A DNA stretch of 64,000 bases, taken from contig CM057228.1 in assembly GCA_029891385.1 (NCBI GenBank), forward strand, positions 21,600,309-21,664,308, written 5' to 3'. The DNA is from Erythroxylum novogranatense (lineage: Eukaryota; Streptophyta; Magnoliopsida; Malpighiales; Erythroxylaceae). This document shows, one piece after another, positions 1-11,238 of this stretch. The notes beneath the pieces are model-generated. The model searched no databases, was not told where the DNA came from, and worked only from the letters and a program-made list of their open reading frames with translations. The position numbers and the translations under genes were made by a program. Within the stretch, counting starts at the first letter, position 1, and the number at the start of each line of letters is the position of its first letter.

Positions 1-599
1 ATATCCGAACACGTTCAATGAGATGCACACGTCATTTGTTTCTACGCCTACGCTACTTCGGCTCTTCTAGGTTAGCCGGCTCACTTCGTTCATAACTTAG
101 TTGTAGATAAGACATATTTCTAACGTGAAATGGAGTTAAGTTTTTTAAAACAAGCCTTTATAATAAACATATGATTTTTTTTATTAATCAAGGATATATA
201 CTGCTATTATTGTAAGTCAATGCATAAAATTGAGTCACAATAGTCAAACGACTGTACACAGATATTAATTTTAAGTGCTAACTTTCCAAAGATATTGGAG
301 GATTAATCCTATATGAGATATAAAAATGGAAGAAGCATACACAGCGGAGCCAAAGAAGAGCCGATATTTGGACAGAGGGGAGGACCAGTTGTCCGCGCAT
401 GGAGACAAAGCTCAAATGAAGAGGGTGTGGTTTCCTGAGAAACACGAAGAAAATACGTTAGCTGTCGTTTACATTTGCAAGAACGCCGTGTGGGCTTCAC
501 GTCTACAATATATAATATATATATTCTTATGTTAAAGCTAAAAATCTCACCCTTGATCACGAGGAGTTAATCTGTCCAAATGGCCAAAATCATCAACTA
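1..599. other. 5' flank of MAP kinase gene, no gene recognised
   Basis: AT-rich DNA upstream of the kinase gene. Short open frames on both strands near 309-560 resemble no family I know and lack gene-like context. An AT-rich stretch near 505-530 could hold a TATA element, but I cannot place the transcription start. Confidence 0.5.
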
Positions 600-1316
600 C
601 GTCGGCGTCGCTCTCTCTCTCTCTCACCCCCTACCTCGGTCCCTCCCTTTCCTTCTCTTTCACTGTTTTGGTGGATAAAACGTTCATTGGTTTTTGTCTT
701 GGTAGCTTCCTTTTCAGATCCATATTTGATAAAACTTATGTCTTGAAGCTAAATTTTCCTATCTGGGTGGCTTCCAGTTCGATTGCTTGACACCGGAATT
801 TCGGAGGTAAAAGGGCAGGAATTTGGTTCTTGGGTTGATTGGAGGTGAAAGTTCAGCCTTTTCCTTGTGGGGTTGGTGGAATCAGCTAAAAGTTGCGGTC
901 TTGGGTGGTCTTCAAGAGGGTGGAAAAGGGGAGACTTTTGCTTTTGGTCCTTTGACTGAATTTGGATTGGAGCAGAAGTGGAGAGACAACATAACGAAGA
1001 AGAAGCTGATCTCAAAAGATCGATTCCAGGTCTGGTCATTTTCACTTTATATACTTTGACCTTTCCTTTTTCTCGTGATCATTAATTCCCACTTAATAAG
1101 TAAAATTTGCTTTCTTGGTTCTCTTGTTGGTGCTGCTAATTATAAGAAACTGTTTTAACTTCTTTGCAGTAAAATGATTTTAGGTGCTGCGACTTGAATG
1201 TTCAAATATTGGACTGCTCGTCATCAATGGCTTTATTGTTTCTTTTTCTTTCGTTTCCATTTTCGGTAGGAGGAATTAACAGAATTCTGAGGTTCTTCAA
1301 TGGCAATTTGCAGGAT
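600..1316 (+). promoter_or_regulatory. MAP kinase 5' leader with probable leader intron
   Basis: The leader starts in a CT-rich stretch (about 610-660), as is common in plant 5' UTRs. A good donor (CAG/GTCTGG) lies at 1029/1030. Two acceptors are possible, TTTGCAG ending at 1169 and TTTGCAG ending at 1313, the second only three bases before the start codon. An intron of 1030-1313 would remove the in-frame upstream ATG at 1194. This is inferred from splice-site consensus only. The exact transcription start is unknown. Confidence 0.55.
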
Positions 1317-3185
1317 ATGGCGACTATGGTGGAGCCTCCCGATGGAATTAGGCCTCGAGGAAAGCATTATTACTCAATGTGGCAAACTTTGTTTGAGATC
1401 GATACCAAATATGTACCGATCAAGCCCATAGGAAGAGGGGCTTATGGTGTTGTTTGCTCTTCCATCAACAGGGAGACAAATGAAAAGGTTGCTATAAAGA
1501 AAATCAATAATGTGTTCGAAAATAAAATTGATGCATTGAGGACTCTAAGAGAGTTGAAGCTTCTTAGACATATCCGCCATGATAATGTGATTGCCTTGAA
1601 AGATGTTATGATGCCAATTCACAGGACCAGTTTCAAGGATGTATATTTGGTGTACGAACTCATGGATAGCGATTTGCATCAGATTATCAAATCATCACAG
1701 CCACTTTCGAGTGATCATTGCAAATGTTTTCTATTTCAGGTAATGTTATCTCCAGAGCGAGTGGTTCCTCGTATTTCTCTTTTGGCTTCTACTTTGGTAT
1801 TTATTAGAATGATGACGCATAGTTCTTTATTTTGGAATGTGCTTCAATCATTCTATGTTCTCTAAAATGCAAGTGGTAATATGTTGCATTCTTTCGATGC
1901 ATGGTATAAGTGACCTTTATTAGCTATCTTTTGTGAGGTAAATGTCTTTCTATACATTTATACCTAGAAAACTATCTCTCTTGGGTTACAGATCATGCAA
2001 TCCTTCTCAGCTCGTGACTACTCTTTCTCACCACTCTCGTGGGATTTAGTAAGAGGAAGTTTTTTATATGATTGGCGATTCGGCTATGCCTACATTCATC
2101 ATCTGAACTTTCATTGTTAGGAAATCATGGACTGAAGCAATGATTAAAGCAAAGGCCATATCTTCTCTGCTGCAAGTTTCTAGGATTCAGTTTTAATCTT
2201 ATTGGAAAAACAAAGGCCTTCTCTTTGTTTCCCTTTCTTTGCAGATGATAAAAATCTCTCTATTCTAATTCTTTGGCTGTGGACTTCGACTCACTTCCCC
2301 AATTGTGAATGCTCTAGTTATGAATGCCATTCATGTTCACTTTAACTCACTGTCTTTGGAAACTGAACCTGTACAATTCTACTAAATTGGAATGAAAATT
2401 GGTGCTGCATATTGCACTGTACTACTTTTCAATGATTTGTTTGTTGCTAATTTTTTCTACTGTTGACCGATCTTCATCAAATATTGTAGTTGCTTCGGGG
2501 ACTGAATTACCTTCACTCAGCAAACATTCTTCACCGTGACTTGAAGCCTGGAAACCTTCTTGTTAATGCAAACTGTGACTTGAAGATATGCGATTTTGGT
2601 TTAGCACGTACTAGTAGAGGCAATGAACAATTCATGACTGAATATGTGGTCACTCGATGGTATCGTGCACCTGAGCTACTCCTCTGTTGTGACAATTATG
2701 GGACCTCTATTGATGTCTGGTCAGTTGGATGCATCTTTGCTGAGATTCTTGGCCGCAAACCCATTTTCCCTGGAACAGAGTGCCTTGACCAGCTGAAACT
2801 AATCATCAGTGTCCTTGGAAGCCAGCGGGATGTTGATGTTGAGTTCATTGATAACCCAAAAGCCAGAAGATACATAAAAACGCTTCCTTACTCTAAGGGA
2901 ATCCACTTTTCCCAGCTGTATCCCCAGGCAGATCCTTTGGCCATCGACTTACTGCAAAGGATGCTTATTTTTGATCCATCTAAGAGAATAACTGTGACAG
3001 AAGCACTTCTACATCCTTACATGTCAGGGCTGTATGATCCAAGATTCAACCCACCTGCTCAGGTTCCAATTAACCTCGACATAGACGAGAACCTTGGGGA
3101 ACATATGATTAGGCAGATGATGTGGTATGAAATACTGCACTACCATCCTGAAGCTGCGTCAGCCAATTCATTGTTGCAGCTGTGA
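1317..3185 (+). CDS. MPK7: Group C mitogen-activated protein kinase (MPK7-like)
   Basis: Serine/threonine kinase acting as the last step of a MAP kinase cascade. Two coding exons, 1317-1739 and 2490-3185, join in phase 0 (CAG/GTAATG donor, TTGTAG acceptor) to give 372 residues, close to the family's usual 368-370. Visible motifs: glycine loop GRGAYGVV (about 39-46), ATP-binding lysine in VAIKK (K61), catalytic HRDLKP (156-161), DFG (176-178), and the dual-phosphorylation motif TEY (191-193) followed by [10 protein letters not shown]. An acidic DIDENLGE near the C terminus fits the common docking site. The start MATMVEPP matches the conserved N terminus of the MPK1/2/7/14 clade; an in-frame ATG at 1194 is probably intronic. 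No stops or frameshifts are seen, so the gene is likely functional. Assignment to MPK7 within group C is from remembered family sequences, not from an alignment. Confidence 0.93.
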
Positions 3186-4432
3186 AAGGCTTCATTCTAT
3201 TGGCTTCCGTCCAGTACCATGTGTCTTTGGAATCAGGACTGCAGTTCCAAGTCAAAGTATGGCATCAACAACTGTGTTTTAAAGCTTAGTAAGTCCCAAA
3301 ATTTGGTTTCCGCAGATTAGTTGTCAGTTTGAGTTTCCTACACGGCTTGGACTTCATGTAAAACAAATGTCATGATCTGTGCTCCAAATATTCTATATAA
3401 ATATAATATATAAAGCATGTCAAAAGTATTAGAATGCAGGATATTTCACCAATAACTAAGCGTGAATATAGCACGAGTATTATTATCGTGCCATTAAGTT
3501 TCAACCTTCGTTTCCTTCATTGGTTTTTCTTGTGGACACGGGTGGGAAGGTGAAAAGGTCTTTGACAACTTCAGAATTTGTTGTTGGTTGGGGCCAAATA
3601 ATGACTAAGACCTTAGGCTTGTCTCACTGGCTTTTAGTAGTGGATAGCTGAGTAATCCTTCTGCATCCTCCTAAGGCTAGTAACAGTGAGCAGATTAGGC
3701 CGCAAGGTCTTTAAAATTCACATCCATGGAGTCGAGGACATGGTTTTTCAGTAGACCTGGGCTCTAAATGTGCAACTTTTACGAGCACACGGATGGATCA
3801 TGACGTCAGGTTTAAATGGATATTGACTTTAGTGGATAAATAGAAGAAGTTTAATTTATCCACGCCCATTAAACTGTTACCATCTTTGTCCAACTGTATT
3901 TCTTTCCTGGCAAAACAATGGATTGAGGAAAATATAAAAAGAAAAAAGAAAAAAGAAAAAGAAAGCCTACGATGATGTGGACAGGTTGACTGAGGAGTCT
4001 AATGAATCCAAAAGTTGCTTTCCCCTGCCACTAATACGTCTTCCCTTTGTAACTAAAAAGAAAATAACAAGTGTATCCTTTTTTATGGCCTTCCTTGGAT
4101 TTCATCGTTTTAACACAGGATGGTATAATATTAAAGTTTGAATTTTAGAGTTATAAATCATTCTTACAAATATATATATCACTTGTCACATACATTATTG
4201 TTTTGGAAAAATTACTGATTACGTTACAGTTAGAATTGACAGTGAAAGCGTCTAGAGTGAGTGAAGAGGGATTCATAGAATATTTGGTAACAATTTATAA
4301 AAAGAAGCTAATTCTGACTCATTTTATTAAAAGATTTCAGATTGAGTATGATGATGAAGTTATGCACTTGCAGCAGAGATCTAACAGTGAGTTGAGGAAA
4401 ATAATTCTATTAAGTCATGGTGTGGTTAATAG
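3186..4432. other. MAP kinase 3' UTR and intergenic DNA
   Basis: The 3' UTR follows the TGA at 3183-3185 and probably ends near 3400-3420, where AT-rich polyadenylation-like sequence (ATATAAATATAATATATAAAG) occurs. From 3421 to 4432 I see no gene and no clear repeat; an A-rich patch lies at 3930-3962. The right side gives way to gypsy LTR sequence. Confidence 0.6.
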
Positions 4433-4852
4433 ATTCGTCTTGGGGCGCATCCAGGTCATAACGACGATGGCCGATCGATCCAATCTTGATGATTAGTCTT
4501 ATACCTATCAATTTATGCCAATCTAGGTTCAGCCCACGCCACCCTCCTTGGCCCATCCGTAGGTGAAAGTCTCTCATGCAAATACGTAAAGACTTAAACC
4601 TAGTTATTACTTCGTATATAAGGTACAACTTTGCCATAACTGAGGTACGTAATCATAAACCTAGTTTCCTTGGCATACCGCAATCTCACCTTCACCAAAA
4701 AGACTGACTTGAGCGTCGGAGGGGCTTATCGGGAAACAACCCCCGACGTGCCTTCCTTGTTTTGCAGGAACCCTCAAGTTGAAGCTCTTGTAAGAACCAA
4801 CCAACTCCATGGATCCAAATGGAGCGTTCGATTCGCGAAATCCGGAGAACCA
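4433..4852 (+). repeat. 5' LTR (partial) of the Tat element
   Basis: Nearly identical in order to 14185-14603: shared blocks include GTCATAACGAC, CAGCCCACGCCACC, GGTGAAAGTCTC, CTTCACCAAAAAGACTGACT and GTTTTGCA. The match ends with AGAACCA at 4852, two bases before the primer-binding site. Similarity to the 3' copy fades upstream of about 4433, so the 5' part of this LTR is missing or replaced. Confidence 0.85.
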
Positions 4853-4854
4853 AT

Positions 4855-4872
4855 TGGCGCCACCGTGGGGCC
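4855..4872 (+). other. Primer-binding site of the Tat element
   Basis: TGGCGCCACCGTGGGGCC begins two bases after the LTR end. This form is typical of Tat-lineage elements, where a tRNA 3' end primes minus-strand synthesis. The 3' LTR is not followed by it, which fixes the LTR boundary. Confidence 0.8.
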
Positions 4873-6230
4873 GACATCGAGGCACCACGCCCGAAATCGT
4901 GATCGGTCGGCGGCGGCAGCTAATCCTGATGTAGCCGCTGTCGCGACTCTGATGTTACAACGGATGGGTTTGCAGCTCCCTACTACCCTGCAACCGGCAC
5001 AACATGCTTCCCGCAAGCAGTCTTCCAACCTGGACGATCAACCGCAACCTCAAAATCTAAAACAAGAAGAACAGAGCGCAGCCTTGAAGGATAACACTGG
5101 AACCAACATGCGCCCGAATCTCCAGCACCTCTTTGATGCAGATCCTCTTGCGCCTACGCACATCACCCTTACTCGAAAACAGATTGAGGAAGCGGCTAAT
5201 CTGTTGATTCGTCAGATCTTACAATCTCAACTGGCACAACAACAGCCGTCCGCACGGCCGATTAGTATAACAACCGATCGCCCTCTTTGAAGCCTAGAAA
5301 AATCGTGGACGATCGGATTAACGACCATGAGCTTAGCCCAGACGGCGGTGGCGCGATCTGACTCTCCTTTACTCCAGAATCTTGGGCGACCTCCGTCGTC
5401 CGGCACCAAAAATATCGATGCTGAAAAATATCTGAAAAAGACCGACCCTCTGGACTACCTACAGCACTTCTAATCCATGATGAACCTACATTGCGTTAGG
5501 ACGCCATTCGGTGTAAGGCTTTCATGCGGCCTTCAAGAGGGAGCTCGGCGATGGTTTAATAACTTGCCCGAACAGTATCACATGTTTTGAAGATTTCGAG
5601 TTATTATTCTGAACGATTCGCCACCGAAGCGCGCCATGTAAGGCGACTTTGGAGGTGATGCAATTGACCCGAGGAATGAATGAAAGCTGCGGGAGTTCAT
5701 CACTCGGTTGATAATGAAGCGGTCGAGGTCCCCGACCTCACTTGCTCGTCGATGTTAGCGGCGCTTATGAACAACATGAGGATGAAGAGTTCAAAAGTCG
5801 TCGACCCTCGATCAACCCCGATCCGTTCGGAAAATAAGAAAGCAGGCGGATAGGTACATTCGACGAAGAAGTGCTGAAAATACGAGGCGTTAGACGGATG
5901 ATATTTCGCCAAATGACAGAGCGAGTGGTTCGCATAAGCGACAAAAAGGCGGTCGGTGGAGAAAGCCAACCGTCGGTGGGATATCGACAGAGTTCACCCG
6001 CTCAACAAGCGATATCACGAAATCTTGGCGGCCATGAGGCGGATGGGAAACTATCGAGAACCCGATAAGATGAAGACTCCCTCCAAGGATAGGAGCCCCA
6101 ATTTATATTGTCGTTTCCACAAAGACGTCGGTCATGACACGGAAGATTGCTGATAATTGAAAAGAGAAATCGAATTCCTCATACAAAGGGGAAGGTTAGG
6201 CCGATTTGTGAAGCACGAGCAAAATGTCGA
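4873..6230 (+). pseudogene. gag pseudogene of the Tat element
   Basis: Structural capsid protein. The N-terminal part is open to the stop at 5288-5290 and is rich in Gln, Asn and Ala. The retrotransposon gag core follows in several frames (5400-5870), recognisable from DAIRCKAF-like, NNLPEQ and ESLREFITR-like segments once frames are changed. The nucleocapsid ends with a zinc-knuckle-like CRFHKDVGHDTEDC at about 6109-6150, directly followed by a TGA stop and then KREIEFLIQRGRLGRFV in the same frame. At least four frame changes and several stops show that it is dead. Confidence 0.8.
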
Positions 6231-6529
6231 CCAAGATAACAAGCATAAAAGCGGTCGGCCCAACAACAGACGACAAAATTGGAGGCAGAACGATAGAAAT
6301 GAAGGAGGAAGGCAGAATGCGAATACAGGCGATCGACAGGAAGAGAGAGGACGATCCAGGGCAAGAGACGACAGAAACACTGGGCAACAAGATGACCGAC
6401 CAGTGAGGATCATCAACATGATATTTGGTGGAAATACAGCGGGCGGATCCACTGCTAAAGGAAGAAAGAGATATGTCAAGCAGGTCAGAAAAGACTCGTC
6501 AACCAAAAGAAAGAAGGAGAACGATGGGA

Positions 6530-7000
6530 TAATATCGTTCGACGAGTCAGATCTTGATGGTGTAAGTTGTCCTCATGACAACGCGCTCGTTGTAAATCTG
6601 AACATGGATGGCAACGAGGTGAAGCGCATAATGATTGATACGGGAAGCTCGATCGACCTGTTATATTATGATGCCTTCAAACAGATGGAGGTACCAGAGG
6701 ATCGACTATTACCTCTCGGCGACCTATCAAAAGGGTAAGCTGGAGCATCGATCTACCCTTCACGGATCCACAAAAGTGAAGTTCAGGCAAAAGTCATGTC
6801 AAATAGAGAGGGACATTGAATTCCTAGTAGTAAAATTTCAAGGGGCATACAATGCAATAATCGGACGAGCTATCCAGAATGCCCTCAGAGCGGTCGTCTC
6901 CACCTATTACCAAGCGATGAAGTTTCCAACGGCCCGTGGAGTTGGTGTTTTAGAGGACAACAAAGAATCGCTAGAGAATGCTATTTGGCAGAAACAAAGA
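6530..7000 (+). pseudogene. Aspartic protease segment of the Tat element
   Basis: The active site MIDTGSSIDLLY lies at about 6630-6666, within a stretch beginning VVNLNMDGNEVKRI. The frame is lost near 6738 and homology resumes in another frame with YNAIIGRAIQNALRAVVSTY (about 6849-6908) and MKFPTARGVGV, the usual end of Tat protease. The catalytic DTG is intact; the frameshift disables it. Confidence 0.85.
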
Positions 7001-8067
7001 CATTAGACGGGGCAGTGGTATTGACGAGCTCTCTTGACGTGAGAGCTGATGAAGAAACAGAAAGAATGAATCCCGTCGAAGAAACACAACGAGTCGTACT
7101 GGATGAAGTCGATTGCTCTAAATTCACGAATCTAGGTTCCGACCTTCAGAAAGACCTAGTTAAAGAAATCACAGATTGTTTGGTAGAGAATAGATCAGTC
7201 TTCACTTGGGTACTGAGCGACATGCCCGGGATTTCTCGATCGGTCGCCTCGCACTCCCTTGGTATCCGACAAGATTACAAGCTGGTTAGGCAAAAGAAAC
7301 GATGGCACTGTAAGGAACGAAAGGAGGTGATCGAGAAAGAAATAGAGAAACTACTCGGAGCCGGATTCATCCGAGAAGTCAAGTACCCCGAATGGCTCGC
7401 CAATGTGGTATTGGTGAAGAAGAAGAACGGGAAGTGGAGAATGTGCATCGACTTCACCGACCTAAACAAGGCATGTCCAAAGGACAGTTTCCCCCTACCC
7501 AAGATCGACCAGTTAGTAGACTCCACCTCCGGACATGAACTTCTCAGCTTCTTGGATGCTTTCTCGGGCTACCATCAAATTCAAATGAGCCTGGAAGACG
7601 AAGAGAAGACTGCCTTCATAACCGACTAGGGAACATATTGTTACCAAGTAATGCCGTTCGGCCTGAAGAATGCGGGAGCCACTTATCAGCGGCTCGTCAT
7701 GGAGGTCTTCAAAAAACAGATCGGTCGATCTGTTGAAGCTTATGTAGATGATATGGTGGTTAAAAGTAAGGCATTGCCGAGAGCACGTGGGAGACCTAAA
7801 GAAGTCTTCGGACCCTTGACAAATTCGGATGGCCAACTCGAAAAGTGCGTCTTTGGTGTGGCATCCGAAAAATTCCTGAGATTCATGATAACTCAACGGG
7901 GGATTAAAGCTAATCCAGAGAAGATCGAAGCCATCGTCCAAATGCCTTCGCCACAATGCTGGAAAGAAGTACATATATTATTTGGCCGGATAGTCTCCAC
8001 GAGTAGATTCGTTTCAGTTGGGGACAAGTGCTGCGCCATTTTCAAAATTTTAAGGAAGCGGATGTAA
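7001..8067 (+). pseudogene. Reverse transcriptase segment of the Tat element
   Basis: RNA-dependent DNA polymerase. Fingers and palm are clear: IEKLLGAGFIREVKYPEWLA, VLVKKKNGKWRMCIDFTDLN, FLDAFSGYHQIQM with the first catalytic Asp (about 7550), and YVDDMVVKS with the catalytic pair (7741-7767). A TAG stop at 7627-7629 interrupts between TAFITD and the YCYQVMPFGLKNAGATYQR motif. The thumb (EKFLRFMITQRGIKANPEKI) is followed by loss of frame near 8067. Catalytic residues survive but the frame does not. Confidence 0.92.
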
Positions 8068-8530
8068 CCCGGTTCCAAAGCGGAGGAGTCGAAAGAGCTT
8101 TCCGGCACTTGAAGCGATGTCGACAAGCCCACATCCCTCTGAGCCCGTTGAGGGAGAAACCTAGATTATCTATCTGGCGGTCACAGAGGGGGCAATCAAC
8201 GCGATTCTGGTTCGATCGAAGGATAAGGAGCAATTTCTGATCTATTACGTCAGTAAGGTACTGAGTGGGCCGGAAACACGATACGCACCTATAGAAAAGC
8301 TAACTCTTTCCTTGATAACTGCAGCGCGAAAACTGAGACCGTATTTTCAAAGTCATACCATTGAGATATGGACCGATCAACCTCTCAGGCAATGCCTCCA
8401 AAAACCTGAAACCTCCGGGCGGTTAATAAAATGGGTGGTAGAGATGGGGGAGTTTGACATAAAATATAAATCCCGGAAGACGATTAAGGCACAGGTGTTG
8501 GCAGACTTCATCGCAGAGATGAGCCAACCC
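8068..8530 (+). pseudogene. RNase H domain of the Tat element
   Basis: Degrades RNA in the RNA-DNA hybrid. After a frame change, YYVSKVLSGPETRYAPIEKL (about 8243-8300) and EIWTDQPLRQCLQKPETSGR (about 8351-8410) are typical, ending with TIKAQVLADFIAEM. The start of the domain is scrambled across frames near 8060-8240. Confidence 0.82.
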
Positions 8531-8547
8531 AGCTCGCAAGGTGAGCA

Positions 8548-8960
8548 ATTACCTGCCTGGAGTTTGTTCGTTGACGGGTCGTCCATCGCTGAAGGATGCG
8601 GAACAGGAGTGGTATTGATCAACCCGTATATAGAAGAGAAGGTAAAATAGGCCCTTCGGCTTGAATTCAAGGCCTCCAATAACGAGGTAGAATATGAAGC
8701 TCTGATAGCCGGTCTCCAACTGGCTAAGAAAATGGAGGTAAAGCATCTGAAGATATATAACGATAGCCAAGTAGTGGTCGGCCAAGTCATTGGACAGTAT
8801 GAAGCTAAGGGGAACTACATGATCGAGTACCTGGAGCTAGTAAAGCAGGAGTTAAGTGATTTTGAGCAGTACTCGATTAGCAGGATAGAACGAGCTCAAA
8901 ACGCTAAAGCGGATGCGCTCTCCAAAATGGCCTCCGATCGAGACGCCAAAAATAACGTTC
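8548..8960 (+). pseudogene. Second (archaeal-like) RNase H domain
   Basis: LFVDGSSIAEGCGTGVVLIN (about 8563-8622) is the start of the extra RNase H that Tat-lineage elements carry downstream of the first. EFKASNNEVEYEALIAGLQL and YNDSQVVVGQVIGQYEAK follow, and the DALSKMAS end is near 8926. The Asp-Glu-Asp catalytic set is visible. A TAG at 8648-8650 breaks the frame. Confidence 0.85.
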
Positions 8961-8969
8961 TAGTCGAAC

Positions 8970-10210
8970 GACTAGATCGTCCTTGTATTCAAAAAGCCAA
9001 GGAAGTTCTCGATGTAAATACCGGCCGATCGAGCTGGATGGAGCCGATCAAACGATATCTCCTAGAAGGAACACAACCAGAAGAGACCTCGAAGGCCAAG
9101 AAACTGAGAATAAAGGCAGTCGAGTATGCGATCGTTAATGGCACCCTATACAAGCGATCTTATGATTGACTACTGCTACGATGCTTGAGCGAAGAAGAGC
9201 GCGAACAAGCAATGGCGAAGTCCACAAAGGAATGTGTGGAAACCATGTAGGAGGCGAATGTTGGCTCGTAAGGCGATCGAGACGAGAGGTACTCTTGGCC
9301 GACAATGAGGAAAGATTGCCGGGAGAAGGTCGACCGATGTGAGGCTTGCGGAAAAGCGATAGCCTATCTCACCGATGGCGAGAGGATGCAAATTGTAAGT
9401 CATCCTATCCCTTTGCTCGATGGGGAATGGATATCTGGGGCCTTTCCTCTCGGTCTTTGGATGAAAAAAGTTCTGGTAGTGGCGGTGGGTACTTCACTAA
9501 ATGGGTAAAAGCGAAGCGGTCGCTACAATCACCGAAAGCGAAGGTGGAAAACTTCGTGAAGAGAAATATACTATGTAAACTACGGATGCCTATGGTCTTT
9601 GATTACGGACAATGGCCGACAATTCGATAACGAGAAGTTCGAGATTTACGTGATCGGCTAAAGATAAAGCTGCAGTTGACCTCGGTAGCTCATCCCCAAA
9701 GCAACGGCCTCATGAGAACACCAAAAAAGATAATGGCGCTCTCGAAAGCGCTAGGCGGCCGAAGAAGTGGGTGGAAGAAGCTGGATGAAGTGTTGTGGGC
9801 ATATAGAACCACAAGCAGACCCAGAAATCCTTTGAGAATGACCTTGAGGCGAGAGGCCTAGTTTGATAGAAGTGGTGTTGCATAACCAAAGGGTGTCGAT
9901 TCTGAAGAAGAGCGAACAATGAAGCCCGCCAGCGAACTCGTACTTTTAGTAAAAGGCAGAATAGGCAACCTCGTTCGAAGCCGTCAGGCAAAACGCTACG
10001 AAATTCTACAACCGGAGAGTAAAGCCGAGCGATGTAAAGGTCGGGAGGTACGTCCTGCGAAAAGTCGAGGCGGTCGGGAAACACCCTGGAAAGCTCGGAC
10101 AGGCGTGGGAAGGACCCTATCAGGTGGTTAAGTAAGCCGGGCATGGCTCTTACATCCTACGCGACGCGAATGGGAAAATTCTGCCGAGGCTATGAAACTA
10201 TCGAAACCTA
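8970..10210 (+). pseudogene. Integrase segment of the Tat element
   Basis: Inserts the cDNA copy. The zinc-binding N terminus is split over frames near 9176-9360 (conserved RCEACGKAI at its end). The core shows YFTKWVKAKRSLQSPKAKVE (about 9491-9550) and, in other frames, a FVKRNI segment and the region of the second catalytic Asp near 9600. The C-terminal GPYQV-like segment and the YILRDANGK-like end are recognisable between about 10080 and 10210. Five or more frame changes make it nonfunctional. Confidence 0.8.
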
Positions 10211-10417
10211 AAGGCGTTCTACCAGTAGATAAGTTTTATTTTAGTTAATGTTTATTCATTACTATTTTTGTACAAAACCTGTGGGTACCTTTTTCCTGTC
10301 CCTGTCAGACAGGTTTTTTAACGACCCACGTCCTCATTATCTTTAATAAAGAAATTTTCGAATTTCTTGGCAAGAAAAAATTTCATTATATTTGGCAAAG
10401 CGCGGAAAATCACATCA

Positions 10418-11090
10418 GCCATCGCTCGACCTCAACATAGATCGACTACGATCGGTCGGTCGTCAATACAAGATCCTTGGACCATCGCTCGGCCTCGACA
10501 TAGATCGACTTCGGTCGGTCGGTCGCCAAGACAAGATCCTTGGGACCATCGCTCGGCCTCGACATAGATCTACTTCGGTTGGTCGGTCGCCAAGACAAGA
10601 TCCTTGGGACCATCGCTCGGCCTCGACATAGATCGATTACGGTCGGTCGGTTGTCAAGACAAGATCCTTGGGACCATTGCTCGGCCTCGACATAGATCGA
10701 CTTCGGTCGGTCGGTCGCTAAGACAAGATCCTTGGGACCATCGCTCGGCCTCTACATAGATCGACTACGGTCGGTCGGTCGCCAAGACAAGATCCTTGGG
10801 ACCATCGCTCGGCCTCGATATAGATCGACTACGGTCGGTCGGTCGCCAAGACAAGATCCTTGGGACCATCGCTCGGCCTCGACATAGATCGACTACGGTC
10901 GGTCGGTCCCCAAGACAAGATCCTTGGGACCATCGCTCGGCTTCGACATAGATCGACTACGGTCGGTCGGTCATGAAGACAAGATCCTTGGGACCATCAC
11001 ACGGCCTCGACATAGATCGACTACGATCGATCTGTCGCCAAGATAAGATCTTTGGGACCTCGGCTCAGCCTCGACTATAAGTCGACCTCG
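10418..11090. repeat. 64-bp tandem array in the Tat element
   Basis: About ten head-to-tail units of 64 bp. The block GATCCTTGGGACCATCGCTC recurs at 10472, 10535, 10599, 10663, 10727, 10791, 10855, 10919 and 10983, with a diverged unit at 11047. Each unit also holds a GGTCGGTCGGTCG run. The array lies between the integrase end and the antisense ORFs, where Tat elements often carry tandem repeats. Open frames across it (10367-10631) are repeat artefacts. Confidence 0.95.
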
Positions 11091-11238
11091 ATGCCAGTCG
11101 ACCATGAGCAACTTCATCAAATCCCACTATACATCAAAAATAAAGGACATAAACACAGAAAATGACTTCGAAAAAATGAAGGACAAAAATAAAGATTTCA
11201 TTCCTCCGAATTCGTCCTGACCACAAGCCCGGTGAGCT

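Noticed and set aside
326..535. Small open frame upstream of the MAP kinase
   Set aside because: No recognisable similarity, no leader or neighbour supporting it, and overlapping open frames on both strands.
1194..1316. In-frame upstream ATG as the start of the MAP kinase
   Set aside because: It would add a hydrophobic extension unknown in the family; the conserved start is at 1317 and a TTTGCAG acceptor just before it suggests this stretch is intron.
10287..10320. Hairpin plus T-run resembling a terminator
   Set aside because: The CCTGTC/GACAGG hairpin with TTTTTT lies in a plant retrotransposon; bacterial-type termination does not apply.
10367..10631. Two open frames over the 64-bp repeats
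   Set aside because: They follow the repeat period only (64 is not a multiple of 3, so frames rotate) and resemble no protein.
10418..11090. CRISPR-like array
   Set aside because: Units are contiguous without unique spacers and the genome is a plant; it is a retrotransposon tandem repeat.
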